Part shown: positions 49,780-58,102 of the stretch, one piece after another
How positions within the stretch are numbered: position 1 is the stretch's first letter
How the letters are laid out: every line of letters begins with the position of its first letter
Assembly (NCBI GenBank): GCA_036504075.1
Contig: DASXVX010000032.1
Coordinates: forward strand, 145,389-209,388
DNA length: 64,000 nucleotides
Reading direction: 5' to 3'
Source of the DNA: DASXVX01 sp036504075
Lineage (GTDB): Bacteria; Bacillota; Sulfobacillia; Symbiobacteriales; Symbiobacteriaceae
Made by a program: the position numbers and the translations under genes
Notes under the pieces: generated by a model
The model's input: the letters and a program-made list of their open reading frames with translations, nothing else
What the model was told of the DNA's origin: nothing
Database searches by the model: none

Positions 49780-51286
49780 CGGCCCACACTCCCTCTATTC
49801 CGTCGGGGACGGTCAGAATGACGGCACAGCCCGATTCCGGAGCCGAATAGACTTTAAGTTGGCCGCCGATGCGGCGAGCCCGGTCGGACATGATGGTTCG
49901 GCCAAATCCCTGCCCCGTATGCTCCAAGTCGAAACCGTGACCATCGTCCTTGATGGAGAACGTGTGCTGTTGATCGGCGTAGGTCCAGCGCACCCAGATG
50001 TGTGAGCCGCCGGAGTGCTTGCGGGCGTTGGCCAGCGCCTCCTGGATGATGCGCAGCACCTGCAGGGAGATCAGCGGGGGAATGGCCGGGCGCTTTTCCG
50101 GCACCTCCACCAGTTCCACTCGCAGCGAGGAGCGCTGGGAGAAGGTGGACAGGGTACTGTGCAGCGCGTCGAAGAAATCGCCTTTCTCCAGGGGGGCCCG
50201 CAGTTCACCCAGTGCCAGACGGAGTTCCTTATGCGCTTGTTCCGACAGCTCCAGGATGTCATGCAGGTCTGCCGGGAGGTGTGACAGATCCTGGCGATGG
50301 CTCAACACCCAGCAGACCAGCCTGAGCCGCTGGGAGACCGCGGCCATCAGTTGGGCCAGGCCGTCGTGCAGTTCCGCAGCCAGCCATTCTCGCTCCGCCC
50401 GGACGGCGGCGGCCTGTGCGCCGACTACCCAGTCGGTGTGGCGGATTACTTCGGCAGCGAGACCGGACAGGCTGCGGAGCAGTTGGGTCTCCTCGGGTCC
50501 ATAAGCCGCCGGCTCCCGCTTGGCCACCATGAGCACGCCGTTGGGTTCACCGTTTAGCATCACCGGCACCGCCAGAGCGGCCTGCAAGTGTTCAGACTGC
50601 ATCGTGGGGTGGTGTTCTGGCAGGTCCGGCGCCTCTTCGGGGAAGCGGTTGATGCAAACCGGCTGCCCCGTGCTTACAACGCGGCCGCGAATGCCGCGCC
50701 CCAGCGGCGTACTGCTGACGGCCGTTGCCGGCGACTGGCTGCCGTCTTGAGCCAGCCAGCGCATCTCCAGGCGGTAAATATCCAGCCGCCCCAGGGCGGC
50801 ATAGTCGGCCTTCAGCAGGTCTCGTGCGACCCGCGTCAGGCTCTGCAGCACAGCGTGACTCTGGGCGGAAAGCGCGGCTTCGGGCTTGCCGGCATCTGCA
50901 ACCTCCGCGGTGCGCTGCCGCAGCACCACGACGGTGGCCGGCTGGGGTTCAGGCAATGGGGTACAGGTGGACTCCACCCATACCCGTTGCCCGGGCTGCC
51001 CGATGGCGGCCTCGTAAGGCGTGGTCGGCCTGCCGGAGCGGAGGGCGAGGCTCACTCGGCACTCCGCACAGAGCCGGTTTGGCTCCTCAAGAGACCCACA
51101 GCGCAAAATCGTCCGACAGAGTGACTTCTGGCCAGGACCGGCCACTGGAGCACCCGTCAGACGGCGCGCCGTTTGGTTCATGTAACGAATAGTCCTATCC
51201 TCATCAATGATGACCATCCCGTCGCCCAGGTTGTCACACGCGGTGAGAATGGTCATGAGGAGGGACCGACCGGGAGTTGCGGACAT
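49751..51286 (-). CDS. PAS-GAF sensor histidine kinase (HisKA_3 type)
   Basis: A 511-residue soluble kinase with no membrane helix. PAS domain (residues 10-115) contains C57, C63, C73 and C76. GAF domain (about 145-290). HisKA_3 with the phospho-His in AAELHDGLAQ near residue 320. ATPase with QEALANARKHSG, DDGHGFD and GFGRTIMSDRARRIGG. The Cys set could hold an Fe-S cluster or act as a redox switch, as in cytosolic oxygen sensors such as NreB, which would suit an anaerobe. ATG 51286 follows AAGGAG at 7 nt. Confidence 0.9.
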   Translation of the reverse strand: MSATPGRSLLMTILTACDNLGDGMVIIDEDRTIRYMNQTARRLTGAPVAGPGQKSLCRTILRCGSLEEPNRLCAECRVSLALRSGRPTTPYEAAIGQPGQRVWVESTCTPLPEPQPATVVVLRQRTAEVADAGKPEAALSAQSHAVLQSLTRVARDLLKADYAALGRLDIYRLEMRWLAQDGSQSPATAVSSTPLGRGIRGRVVSTGQPVCINRFPEEAPDLPEHHPTMQSEHLQAALAVPVMLNGEPNGVLMVAKREPAAYGPEETQLLRSLSGLAAEVIRHTDWVVGAQAAAVRAEREWLAAELHDGLAQLMAAVSQRLRLVCWVLSHRQDLSHLPADLHDILELSEQAHKELRLALGELRAPLEKGDFFDALHSTLSTFSQRSSLRVELVEVPEKRPAIPPLISLQVLRIIQEALANARKHSGGSHIWVRWTYADQQHTFSIKDDGHGFDLEHTGQGFGRTIMSDRARRIGGQLKVYSAPESGCAVILTVPDGIEGVWAGETDPSAAG

Positions 51287-51452
51287 CCGACCACTCCTTC
51301 GCAAATGAAGCCGGTCTTTCGCATGACACGACCAAACTGGGTCCGGGACTGGTTCGTGAATTTTGCAGATGGGACTGAGATTTCATTTTGTATAACGATT
51401 ATACCAATTCCGTAGGGATTGTGAAATGGGGGTAGCCGAAAAGCGCAAACGC

Positions 51453-51479
51453 GAAAATCCCGGTCTAATAGACCGGGAT
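51453..51479 (-). terminator. Terminator of the small membrane-protein gene
   Basis: 10-bp stem ATCCCGGTCT / AGACCGGGAT with a 3-nt loop, then TTTTC on the minus strand. Confidence 0.8.
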
Positions 51480-51501
51480 GCAGTGCCAACGTTGGTCGAT
51501 C

Positions 51502-51738
51502 TTACGGCTCATTCATCGCCGCCTCGGCGATTACGCTGCTATTGCGGACCGTCAGGACTGCGACGCCTACCACAGCCCCGCAGATGGCAACGGCCAGGAG
51601 CAACATCGCGACCGAGACCTTCTTATTGAGAAACGTGATCAGCCACCGCTCCTGACTCTTCGCCTTCGGCTGGCGCTTCTGGCGCTGTCGCACAATAACT
51701 CGGGCCCGGGAAATCGGAATCACCTTGGCAGGCATCAT
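51502..51738 (-). CDS. Small single-pass membrane protein
   Basis: A 78-residue protein: very basic N-terminus (IPISRARVIVRQRQKRQ), then one strong transmembrane helix (VAMLLLAVAICGAVVGVAV) and a short outside tail. It has its own good promoter and terminator, which supports it as a real gene. Start is at 51738 or at the next ATG codon (51735). The basic cytoplasmic tail could bind nucleic acid or phospholipid. Function is unknown. Confidence 0.75.
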   Translation of the reverse strand: MMPAKVIPISRARVIVRQRQKRQPKAKSQERWLITFLNKKVSVAMLLLAVAICGAVVGVAVLTVRNSSVIAEAAMNEP

Positions 51739-51773
51739 TATTTTTCACCCACCTCAAAAGATTCATTGGAGTA

Positions 51774-51802
51774 ATTGTATGGTTTTTCAACATGTTTGTC
51801 AA
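51774..51802 (-). promoter_or_regulatory. Sigma-A promoter of the small membrane-protein gene
   Basis: On the minus strand TTGACA (51797-51802), 17-nt spacer, TACAAT (51774-51779). This is among the best matches to consensus in the window. Confidence 0.88.
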
Positions 51803-51914
51803 ACAAAATTACTATATATCGTGAGGCGAACTTTACCATAAAAACAGGAACAATGGGGCAGGCAGCGAAGCAACCAGATTAAAATATCACAACGACCCGT
51901 GGGGTGTACTTGAA

Positions 51915-53078
51915 ATGACTAATTCGTTGGTATTTTTTTACCGAGTCCTTCAGGACGAAATTGGCCAAGCCCTTGTCGCCTTCATTGACCGCGCGACACA
52001 GGCGGAGCGTGTCCAGTTAGCCCGGGTGCTCTGGGACCAGGGCGTCAGCCTCCAGGCGCATTTGATCGACCGGGTCATCCACGACGAGAACGCATTCAGC
52101 CGGGCCGCAGAGTCGAACCGGGTGTCACCCGAACTGCTGGCGCTGGCCGCAGCGGACCTGCGTGCCCTGGGGCGCTTGTGTCACACGGACGGAGAACTCC
52201 TTTCCCTGCTGCCGCCGTTCACACCGGCCCCGGACGGCATTGCCGCCCGGTTTGCGGCGGCCGGCGACTGGGCGCCGCTGGCGGCGGAACTGGCGGGCTA
52301 CATCCGGGCTCACGGGGCGGGCGACATGAGCCGCTTTCACGCCTTCCGGTGGGAGGATGGGGCGCTGCTGGGCATCCATGAGCCGGACCCGGTCCGGCTG
52401 GATGACCTGGTCGGGAACACCGAGGCTTCGGAGATCGTTTCCCGCAATACGGCGCAGTTCCTGAAGGGACTGCCGGCCAATAACCTGCTGCTGTACGGCG
52501 ACCGGGGGACGGGCAAGTCGTCTACGGTCAAGGCGCTGGTCCACCGGTTCGGACCCGATGGGCTCCGGCTGGTGGAGGTGAACCGCGCGGACCTGGAAGC
52601 GATTGGCCTCGTGATGCGCGCCTTGCGGGGTAAAGCCCAGAAGTTCATCGTTTTCGTGGATGATCTCTCGTTTGAGGACTTCGAGGTAAGCTATAAGACC
52701 TTCAAGGCCATGCTCGAAGGCTCGCTGGAGCGGCGGCCGGCCAACGTGCTGGTGTACGCCACGTCCAACCGCAAGCACCTGATCCGGGAGCGCTGGCGCG
52801 ACCGGCAGGCGGCGGCCGACGAGGTCCATCCCGGCGATTCCCTGCAGGAGCTGACCTCTCTGGCCGACCGGTTCGGCGTGACGGTGGTCTTCACATCCCC
52901 GGACCAGGAGCAGTACCTGGCCATTGTGGAGGGACTGGCAGCCCAACGGGGCGTGCCGGTGCCAAAGGCGGACCTGCACCGGATGGCCCTCCAATGGGTC
53001 ATGTGGCATAACGCCCGCAGCGGGCGGACTGCCCGCCAGTTTATCGATGACCTGTGCGGGCGGCTCGGCATCAAATAA
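51915..53078 (+). CDS. DUF815 family AAA-like ATPase
   Basis: A 387-residue protein of the DUF815 family. Walker A LYGDRGTGKSSTVKAL, Walker B KFIVFVDDLSFED, sensor-like VLVYATSNRKHL and a C-terminal lid. The first 130 residues are a family-specific helical region. GTGGGGTG lies upstream of ATG 51915. Members are widespread in Bacillota and Proteobacteria, without a settled role. Monocistronic by position. Confidence 0.88.
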   Translation: MTNSLVFFYRVLQDEIGQALVAFIDRATQAERVQLARVLWDQGVSLQAHLIDRVIHDENAFSRAAESNRVSPELLALAAADLRALGRLCHTDGELLSLLPPFTPAPDGIAARFAAAGDWAPLAAELAGYIRAHGAGDMSRFHAFRWEDGALLGIHEPDPVRLDDLVGNTEASEIVSRNTAQFLKGLPANNLLLYGDRGTGKSSTVKALVHRFGPDGLRLVEVNRADLEAIGLVMRALRGKAQKFIVFVDDLSFEDFEVSYKTFKAMLEGSLERRPANVLVYATSNRKHLIRERWRDRQAAADEVHPGDSLQELTSLADRFGVTVVFTSPDQEQYLAIVEGLAAQRGVPVPKADLHRMALQWVMWHNARSGRTARQFIDDLCGRLGIK

Positions 53079-53203
53079 CGTGGAGGCAATCACGCCCGAA
53101 CGGTGCGCGTCGTCTCAATAAAGTGAGGCGAAGGCCGCCGATTTGTGGACGGCCCCGGCTCGTGATATAACTGCTGTACAACGTATGTTTGGAGGCTTTC
53201 CTC

Positions 53204-53557
53204 ATGGGACCGATCAGCTTCGCCGAGGTGCAGGCAGCTTTGCAGACATTCGTGGGCCGTCCGGTTTACTTGCACCTGGAGACGACCAACGGCGCTTACG
53301 CCGCGAATCAAGCCGACGGCAAGGGCATGGCGGTCTGTGCCTACATTCGCAACGTAACTGTCCACTTCGACCGGGCCACGTTGGCCGGCGCCGGACCCTA
53401 CCGGGCCGGGCTGCAAATGGATCAGGGCTGGATTTACGCGGAAGGGCTGACCGACTGGGAGATCGACGCCCAGGGCCGGCTGCTCCTGGCCGGACACGAT
53501 GGCGAAGGCAAGCTGGCCGTCGCCCTGGAACTGAGTCCGACGCCGTTTCCGGTCTAG
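53204..53557 (+). CDS. yojF: YojF family protein (DUF1806)
   Basis: A 117-residue protein with the YojF layout (FAEVQAALQTFVGRPVYLHL at the start, VTVHFDRATLAGAGPYRAGL in the middle). It is always found next to bshB2 in Bacillus relatives, and here too, 19 nt before it. ATG 53204 has GGAGG at 7-8 nt. A TTG at 53189 would include that site. It is presumed to assist or regulate the deacetylase. Confidence 0.85.
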   Translation: MGPISFAEVQAALQTFVGRPVYLHLETTNGAYAANQADGKGMAVCAYIRNVTVHFDRATLAGAGPYRAGLQMDQGWIYAEGLTDWEIDAQGRLLLAGHDGEGKLAVALELSPTPFPV

Positions 53558-53576
53558 TCCAAGGAGGTATTCTACC

Positions 53577-54230
53577 GTGCACCGTCATGCGCTGGTTGTC
53601 ATGCCCCATCCCGATGACGAAACGTTTGCCTGTGGCGGCACCATCGCCATGTACACCCAGGCGGGGACGCCGGTCACATACCTGTGTGCCACCCGGGGCG
53701 AAATGGGCCGGAACATGGGCATTCCGCCTTTCGCCACCCGTGAGTCGCTGCCGGACCTGCGGGAGCGGGAGTTGCGGGAGGCTTGCCGCATTCTGGGCAT
53801 CAAGGATCTACGCCTGCTGGGCATCCGGGACAAGACGGTTGAGTTTGTCGACCCGGCGTGGCTCGACGCCAGGGTCAGGGCCGCCATCGATGAACTGGAG
53901 CCCGACGTGATTCTCACCTACCATCCGACGCACGGCGTCCATCCGGACCACAACGCCTTCGGAGCGGCGGTGGTGCGGGTCGTGGGGGCAATGCCGCCCG
54001 AACGGCGCCCGGTGGTTCTGACCCGGGCGTTCGGCCCGAACGTCCACGAAATCGGCGAGCCGGACGTGATTATGGATGTGAGCGGCGTTATGGACATCAA
54101 AATGGCGGCCATCGCGGCCCACCGGTCCCAAAGCGACTATTTTCTGACCAGGGCCGCCCAGGATCCCGCGGTCCGGGAGCAAATGGTCAAACAACGGGGC
54201 AAGGAGAACTGCTGGACCTACAAGTTTTAG
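53577..54230 (+). CDS. bshB2: Bacillithiol biosynthesis deacetylase BshB2
   Basis: A 217-residue LmbE-type zinc deacetylase. Metal motif PHPDDE at residues 10-15, later HPDH and ARG-type loops (ATRGEMGRNMG). It removes acetate from GlcNAc-malate in bacillithiol synthesis, and may also act on S-conjugates. AAGGAGG lies at 9 nt before GTG 53577. Pairing with yojF supports BshB2 rather than a generic LmbE protein. The other bsh genes are not in the window. Confidence 0.9.
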   Translation: MHRHALVVMPHPDDETFACGGTIAMYTQAGTPVTYLCATRGEMGRNMGIPPFATRESLPDLRERELREACRILGIKDLRLLGIRDKTVEFVDPAWLDARVRAAIDELEPDVILTYHPTHGVHPDHNAFGAAVVRVVGAMPPERRPVVLTRAFGPNVHEIGEPDVIMDVSGVMDIKMAAIAAHRSQSDYFLTRAAQDPAVREQMVKQRGKENCWTYKF

Positions 54231-54267
54231 GCAGAGTTACGACGGAAGCCGATGGGAGTGACAGACG

Positions 54268-54507
54268 CTGAAGCGCAACATCTATATCCCCGACATTATC
54301 ATCGCACTGGGCGCCCTGGTCAGCCTGTGGCTCATTCGCTCGTGGATGGTCAGCCCCGGCGAATTGCTTCCCGGAGCGGTAGCGCTGGTCGTGGTATTCG
54401 CGCCGTTGCCGCTGCTGGCTTACGTTGGTCTGCGCGTCGCCGACGTGCGCCTGGCTGGCCGGTATCCCGTCGGCGGGGTCCTGTCCCGCCTGGGATGGCC
54501 GTGCTAA
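54268..54507 (+). CDS. Small membrane protein, apparent CTG start
   Basis: A 79-residue frame coding two hydrophobic helices (YIPDIIIALGALVSLWLIRSW and GAVALVVVFAPLPLLAYVGL) and a basic tail. No ATG, GTG or TTG lies before the first helix. The frame is closed by a TGA 9 nt upstream of CTG 54268, which itself has GGGAG at about 9-nt spacing. An internal ATG at 54346 would lose helix 1. It is followed by a good terminator, so it closes the yojF-bshB2 operon. Function unknown. Confidence 0.55.
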   Translation: MKRNIYIPDIIIALGALVSLWLIRSWMVSPGELLPGAVALVVVFAPLPLLAYVGLRVADVRLAGRYPVGGVLSRLGWPC

Positions 54508-54565
54508 TCGGACTCCCGGTCGCGGGGGTTGCCCTGGCGGTCTCCCGGCTACGGGCATAATGCAG

Positions 54566-54591
54566 AAAGGCACCCCGAGGGGTGCCTTTTT
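54566..54591. terminator. Bidirectional terminator between bshB2 operon and kynureninase
   Basis: Stem AAAGGCACCCC / GGGGTGCCTTT followed by TTTT and preceded on the other strand by a matching run. It serves convergent genes. Confidence 0.88.
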
Positions 54592-54613
54592 GCTTGCCGC
54601 TCACCAGTCCGGC

Positions 54614-55900
54614 CTACGCCACGGTCCCGCGGTCGCCGCTGAACTGCTGGTACTCGCCGGTGTCGATGATGGCCCGCAGCGTCTGAACGGTTTTCCAGAG
54701 GTCTACGTAAGATGTGTAAAGCGCAACCGGCGCCAGCCGCACCACGTTGGGCGGCCGGAAGTCCGGGACGATGCCCCGGGCTTTCAGGGCCTTGCAGATG
54801 CGGACGGCATCCGGATGCTCCAGGGCCACGTGGCCGCCCCGGCGGTCAGCCTCCCGCGGGTTGCCGATGGAAAAGTTGTAGGGTTCCCCGGTCAGCAATT
54901 CGTCGATGAGGAACATCAGGTAATCCGTCTGCGCCAGCGATTTGGCCCGCAGTCGGTCCATGCCGGCCTCGGCGAACAGGCGGAGTGACCCGTACAGGGC
55001 CGCTGCACCCAGCACCGGCGTGGTACTGATTTGCCAGGCGCCCGCGGCCTGTGCCGGCGTAAACGCAGGGGACATGTCGAACTGTCGCTCCTTGTGCGAC
55101 CCGAACCAGCCCGCCAGGCCCGGCAGCCGGCCGAAGTGGCGCTCGTGGACAAAGAGGCTGCCAACAGCCCCCGGTCCGCCGTTCAGGTACTTGTAGTTGC
55201 ACCAGAAGGCGAAGTCGACGTCCCAATCGTGCAGCCGGTGCGGCACGCTTCCGGCGGAATGGCAGCAGTCGAACCCGATCGGAATGCCGCGGGCGTGGGC
55301 CGCCCGGGTCAGGGCTTCCATGTCCAGCAACTGCCCGCTTCGGTAAAGCACGCCGGGCAGCACGACCAGCGCCACGTCGTCGGTCATGGCGGCAATCAGG
55401 TCGTCCGTTGCGAGCGTTCGCCCATCCCGGCTTTTGGCCAGCACGAGGTGGACGGCCGGGTCGTACCCCCGCAACCGCACCTGGCTGGCGAGGGCGTAAA
55501 GGTCAGACGGAAAGTTAAGCTCGTCGGCCAGGATTTTCGTGCGGCGGCCTGCGGGCTGGTAGAAGGTCGCCACCAGCGTGTGCAGGTTCACGGTCGTCGT
55601 GCCGGTCACGGCCAGTTCTTCCGGCCGGGCGCCCATGAGGCCGGCCTGCAGTGCGCCCAGGGTTTCGGCCATGTAGAACCAGGGCCGGTCCCCGCTGGTC
55701 CAGCCGTCGATGCCGAACTGCTTCCAGTCGTCCAGAGCTTCCTGCACGGCAGCCTCGGCATCTCGGGAGAGCAGGCCCAGCGAATTGCCATCGAGGTAAA
55801 TCTGTCCGGGCCGGACGTAGAACCGCTCCCGGAAAGAATGGAGCGGGTCGCGGGCATCGGATTCCTCTGCGTAGGCCAACCCTAATACATGGCAGTCCAC
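54614..55900 (-). CDS. kynU: Kynureninase
   Basis: A 428-residue PLP enzyme that splits kynurenine to anthranilate and alanine. Family motifs: IYLDGNSLGLLS near the start, VTGTTTVNLH, GFDCCHSAGSVPH, FAFWCNYKYLNGGPGAVG with the PLP Lys in NYKYLN, and RPPNVVRLAPVALY. GTG 55900 was chosen because GGGAGG lies 8-9 nt upstream and the length then equals that of known kynureninases. The frame stays open another 106 codons upstream (see separate entry). No kynurenine-forming genes are in the window. Confidence 0.88.
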   Translation of the reverse strand: MDCHVLGLAYAEESDARDPLHSFRERFYVRPGQIYLDGNSLGLLSRDAEAAVQEALDDWKQFGIDGWTSGDRPWFYMAETLGALQAGLMGARPEELAVTGTTTVNLHTLVATFYQPAGRRTKILADELNFPSDLYALASQVRLRGYDPAVHLVLAKSRDGRTLATDDLIAAMTDDVALVVLPGVLYRSGQLLDMEALTRAAHARGIPIGFDCCHSAGSVPHRLHDWDVDFAFWCNYKYLNGGPGAVGSLFVHERHFGRLPGLAGWFGSHKERQFDMSPAFTPAQAAGAWQISTTPVLGAAALYGSLRLFAEAGMDRLRAKSLAQTDYLMFLIDELLTGEPYNFSIGNPREADRRGGHVALEHPDAVRICKALKARGIVPDFRPPNVVRLAPVALYTSYVDLWKTVQTLRAIIDTGEYQQFSGDRGTVA

Positions 55901-56218
55901 GGGCAGAACCTCCCTCGAGTCCAGACGATCACACTGGCAATGATTCCGCCCGGCCCGTTCAGATACCTGTTCCCATCCGCCGATGCCCGTCTCCTCCAGT
56001 GTCTCCTCCAGTGTCTCCGACAACCCTTCGGCCCACAGGTCGTCGCGATTCAGCAGGCCGTCGTGGAGCGCACCCCGGACGACAAAATCGTATGACTTGC
56101 GGGTCAACTGTTCGTCCTGAATGACGCCGGGCGCCTCTCCGGGGCCTTCGCCGAGCGCTGCGGTGTGTTCCGTTTTCAGTTCGTGCAGCCGCTGCAAAAC
56201 CCGGTCCTTTTCTTCCAT
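55901..56218 (-). other. In-frame 106-codon extension upstream of kynureninase
   Basis: From ATG 56218 (with GGGGTG upstream) the frame runs without a stop into kynureninase. The encoded segment starts MEEKDRVLQRLHELK, holds a repeated LEET unit and ends with a CxC. It matches no domain I know. It is either a real N-terminal extension giving a 534-residue protein, or part of an older upstream gene now fused. Confidence 0.45.
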
Positions 56219-56250
56219 ATTGCTTTTTCACCCCAATTTAGTATCAGCCA

Positions 56251-56278
56251 TTTACATGCGGTTCGATTCTGTTATACT
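56251..56278 (+). promoter_or_regulatory. Promoter of arginine decarboxylase
   Basis: TTTACA (56251-56256), 16-nt spacer, TATACT (56273-56278), 41 bp before the start codon. Confidence 0.65.
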
Positions 56279-56318
56279 TCGGTATCGTACATCATTAACA
56301 GAAGACGAGGTGACGCCC

Positions 56319-57791
56319 GTGAACCGGCAATACCAGACCCCTCTTTTCACGGGATTGCTTGCTCACGCGAGTCGCAACCCCGTTCAATTCCATATCCCCG
56401 GACACAAGAAGGGCGCCGGCATGGCCCCGGAATTCCGGAAGTTTATCGGTGAAAATGCGCTCTCCATAGACCTCATCAACATCGCCCCGCTGGACGACCT
56501 GCATCACCCCCACGGCATGATCCGGGAGGCGCAGGAGATTGCCGCCGAGGCGTTCGGCGCCGACCATACGTTTTTTAGCGTGCAGGGCACCAGCGGGGCG
56601 ATCATCACCATGATCATGAGCGTCTGCGGCCCTGGTGATAAGATTTTGGTGCCCCGAAACATTCACAAGTCGGTTCTGGCCGGCGTGGTCCTTTCCGGCG
56701 CCCTGCCGGTCTTCATGTCCCCCGAACTGGACTACAACCTGGGCATTGCCCACGGCGTCAGCCTGGAGACGGTTCAGCGGACGCTGGACCAGCATCCCGA
56801 CGCGAAGGGCGTCCTGGTCATCAACCCGACCTACTACGGCGTGGCGGCCGACCTGAAGGCCATCGTCGAACTGGCACACTCCCGTGAGGTGCCCGTCCTG
56901 GTGGATGAAGCCCATGGCGTGCACATTAACTTTCACGAGCAGATGCCGCTCTCGGCCATGCAGGCCGGTGCGGACCTGGCGGCTACCTCTGTACACAAGT
57001 TGGGCGGCGCCATGACCCAGGCCAGCGTGCTGAACATCCGGGAGGGCTACGTGCTACCCGGGCGAGTTCAGTCCATCATCTCCATGCTGACCACGACCAG
57101 CACCTCCTACCTGCTCCTGGCGTCCCTGGATGTCGCCCGCAAGCAGCTGGCCACCAAGGGCCGGGCGATGGTGGATCAGGCCATGAAGCTGGCCACAAGC
57201 GCCCGGGCGGGGATCAACAACATTCCGGGGCTTTACTGCTTTGGGCCGGAGATCATCGGGCAGACATCTTCGCGCTTTGACTTCGACCCGACCAAGCTCT
57301 GCATCAACGTTCGGGAGCTGGGCGTCACCGGCATCGACATGGAGATCATGCTCCGCGAGGAGTTCAACATCGAAGTGGAGATGTCGGACCTCTACAACGT
57401 CCTCTGCATCATCTCCATTGGCGATCACCAGGAAGAAATCGACCTGCTCCTGAAGGCCTTGCAGACCCTTGCAGGGCGGTTCTACAAGACCCGGCCGGCC
57501 AACCAGGTGAAAGTCCGGGTGCCGACCACGCCGATTCTGGCCATGTCGCCCCGTACCGCCTTCTACGCCGAGACCGAGGAGGTGCCCATGGAGGAGTCCG
57601 AGGGCCGGGTCATTGCCGAGTCGATCATGGTCTACCCGCCGGGAATTCCGATTTTCCTGCCCGGTGAAATCGTCTCGCACGAGAACCTGGAGTATATCGC
57701 CGATTGCATCGAGGCCGGACTGCCGGTCCAGGGGACCGAGGACCCGGATATTCAGTGGGTCAAAGTCGTGAAAAAGGCGAAGAAACAATAG
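56319..57791 (+). CDS. speA: Arginine decarboxylase (Orn/Lys/Arg decarboxylase family)
   Basis: A 490-residue PLP decarboxylase of the SpeA/CadA small-form type found in Bacillus, the same length as B. subtilis SpeA. FHIPGHKKGAGM at the N-terminus, TSGAIITMIM, VDEAHGVHINFH, PLP Lys in ATSVHKLGGAMTQAS, and PPGIPIFLPGEIV near the end. It makes agmatine for polyamines (lysine decarboxylase is the main alternative). GTG 56319 has GAGGTG at 7 nt. The frame is open upstream but has no site there and overlaps the promoter. Confidence 0.88.
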   Translation: MNRQYQTPLFTGLLAHASRNPVQFHIPGHKKGAGMAPEFRKFIGENALSIDLINIAPLDDLHHPHGMIREAQEIAAEAFGADHTFFSVQGTSGAIITMIMSVCGPGDKILVPRNIHKSVLAGVVLSGALPVFMSPELDYNLGIAHGVSLETVQRTLDQHPDAKGVLVINPTYYGVAADLKAIVELAHSREVPVLVDEAHGVHINFHEQMPLSAMQAGADLAATSVHKLGGAMTQASVLNIREGYVLPGRVQSIISMLTTTSTSYLLLASLDVARKQLATKGRAMVDQAMKLATSARAGINNIPGLYCFGPEIIGQTSSRFDFDPTKLCINVRELGVTGIDMEIMLREEFNIEVEMSDLYNVLCIISIGDHQEEIDLLLKALQTLAGRFYKTRPANQVKVRVPTTPILAMSPRTAFYAETEEVPMEESEGRVIAESIMVYPPGIPIFLPGEIVSHENLEYIADCIEAGLPVQGTEDPDIQWVKVVKKAKKQ

Positions 57792-57806
57792 CGTAGTTAC
57801 AATCAC

Positions 57807-57842
57807 CCCCCGAGACAGGCCTGTCTCGGGGGCTTTTGTTTT
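57807..57842 (+). terminator. Terminator of speA
   Basis: Stem CCCCCGAGACAG / CTGTCTCGGGGG with 2-nt loop, then CTTTTGTTTTT. Confidence 0.92.
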
Positions 57843-57891
57843 TCCAGTCTATCTAGTACTAAAAGTCTACGAATAGACCACTGAAGGACTA

Positions 57892-58011
57892 TTGTCCACA
57901 GATGAGCCTACTGCTGTGGGGAACCGCTGTTCCCCGAAACCGCGCTGTGGCGCGGGTTTGTTCGATCGGAGCTGTATGGATTTTCCATCCTTGTGGATAA
58001 CCTGTGGATTA
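57892..58011. promoter_or_regulatory. Cluster of DnaA-box-like sites
   Basis: TTGTCCACA at 57892-57900; TGTGGATAA at 57992-58000, the exact complement of the consensus box TTATCCACA; TGTGGATTA at 58003-58011, one base from consensus. The last two are 11 bp apart, one helix turn. They lie upstream of the LysM/propeller gene. Confidence 0.6.
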
Positions 58012-58102
58012 AATGTGCGTAGCCGAATTGGAAATACCCCCCACCAAAGGGCAGCCGTTTGGCCTCCAGCGTAGCATGGTAAAAAACCCGGGAGGTCGGG
58101 GT

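Noticed and set aside
57892..58011. Chromosomal origin of replication
   Set aside because: Only three box-like sites, no AT-rich unwinding region and no dnaA, dnaN or gyrase genes nearby. Kept only as a DnaA-box cluster.
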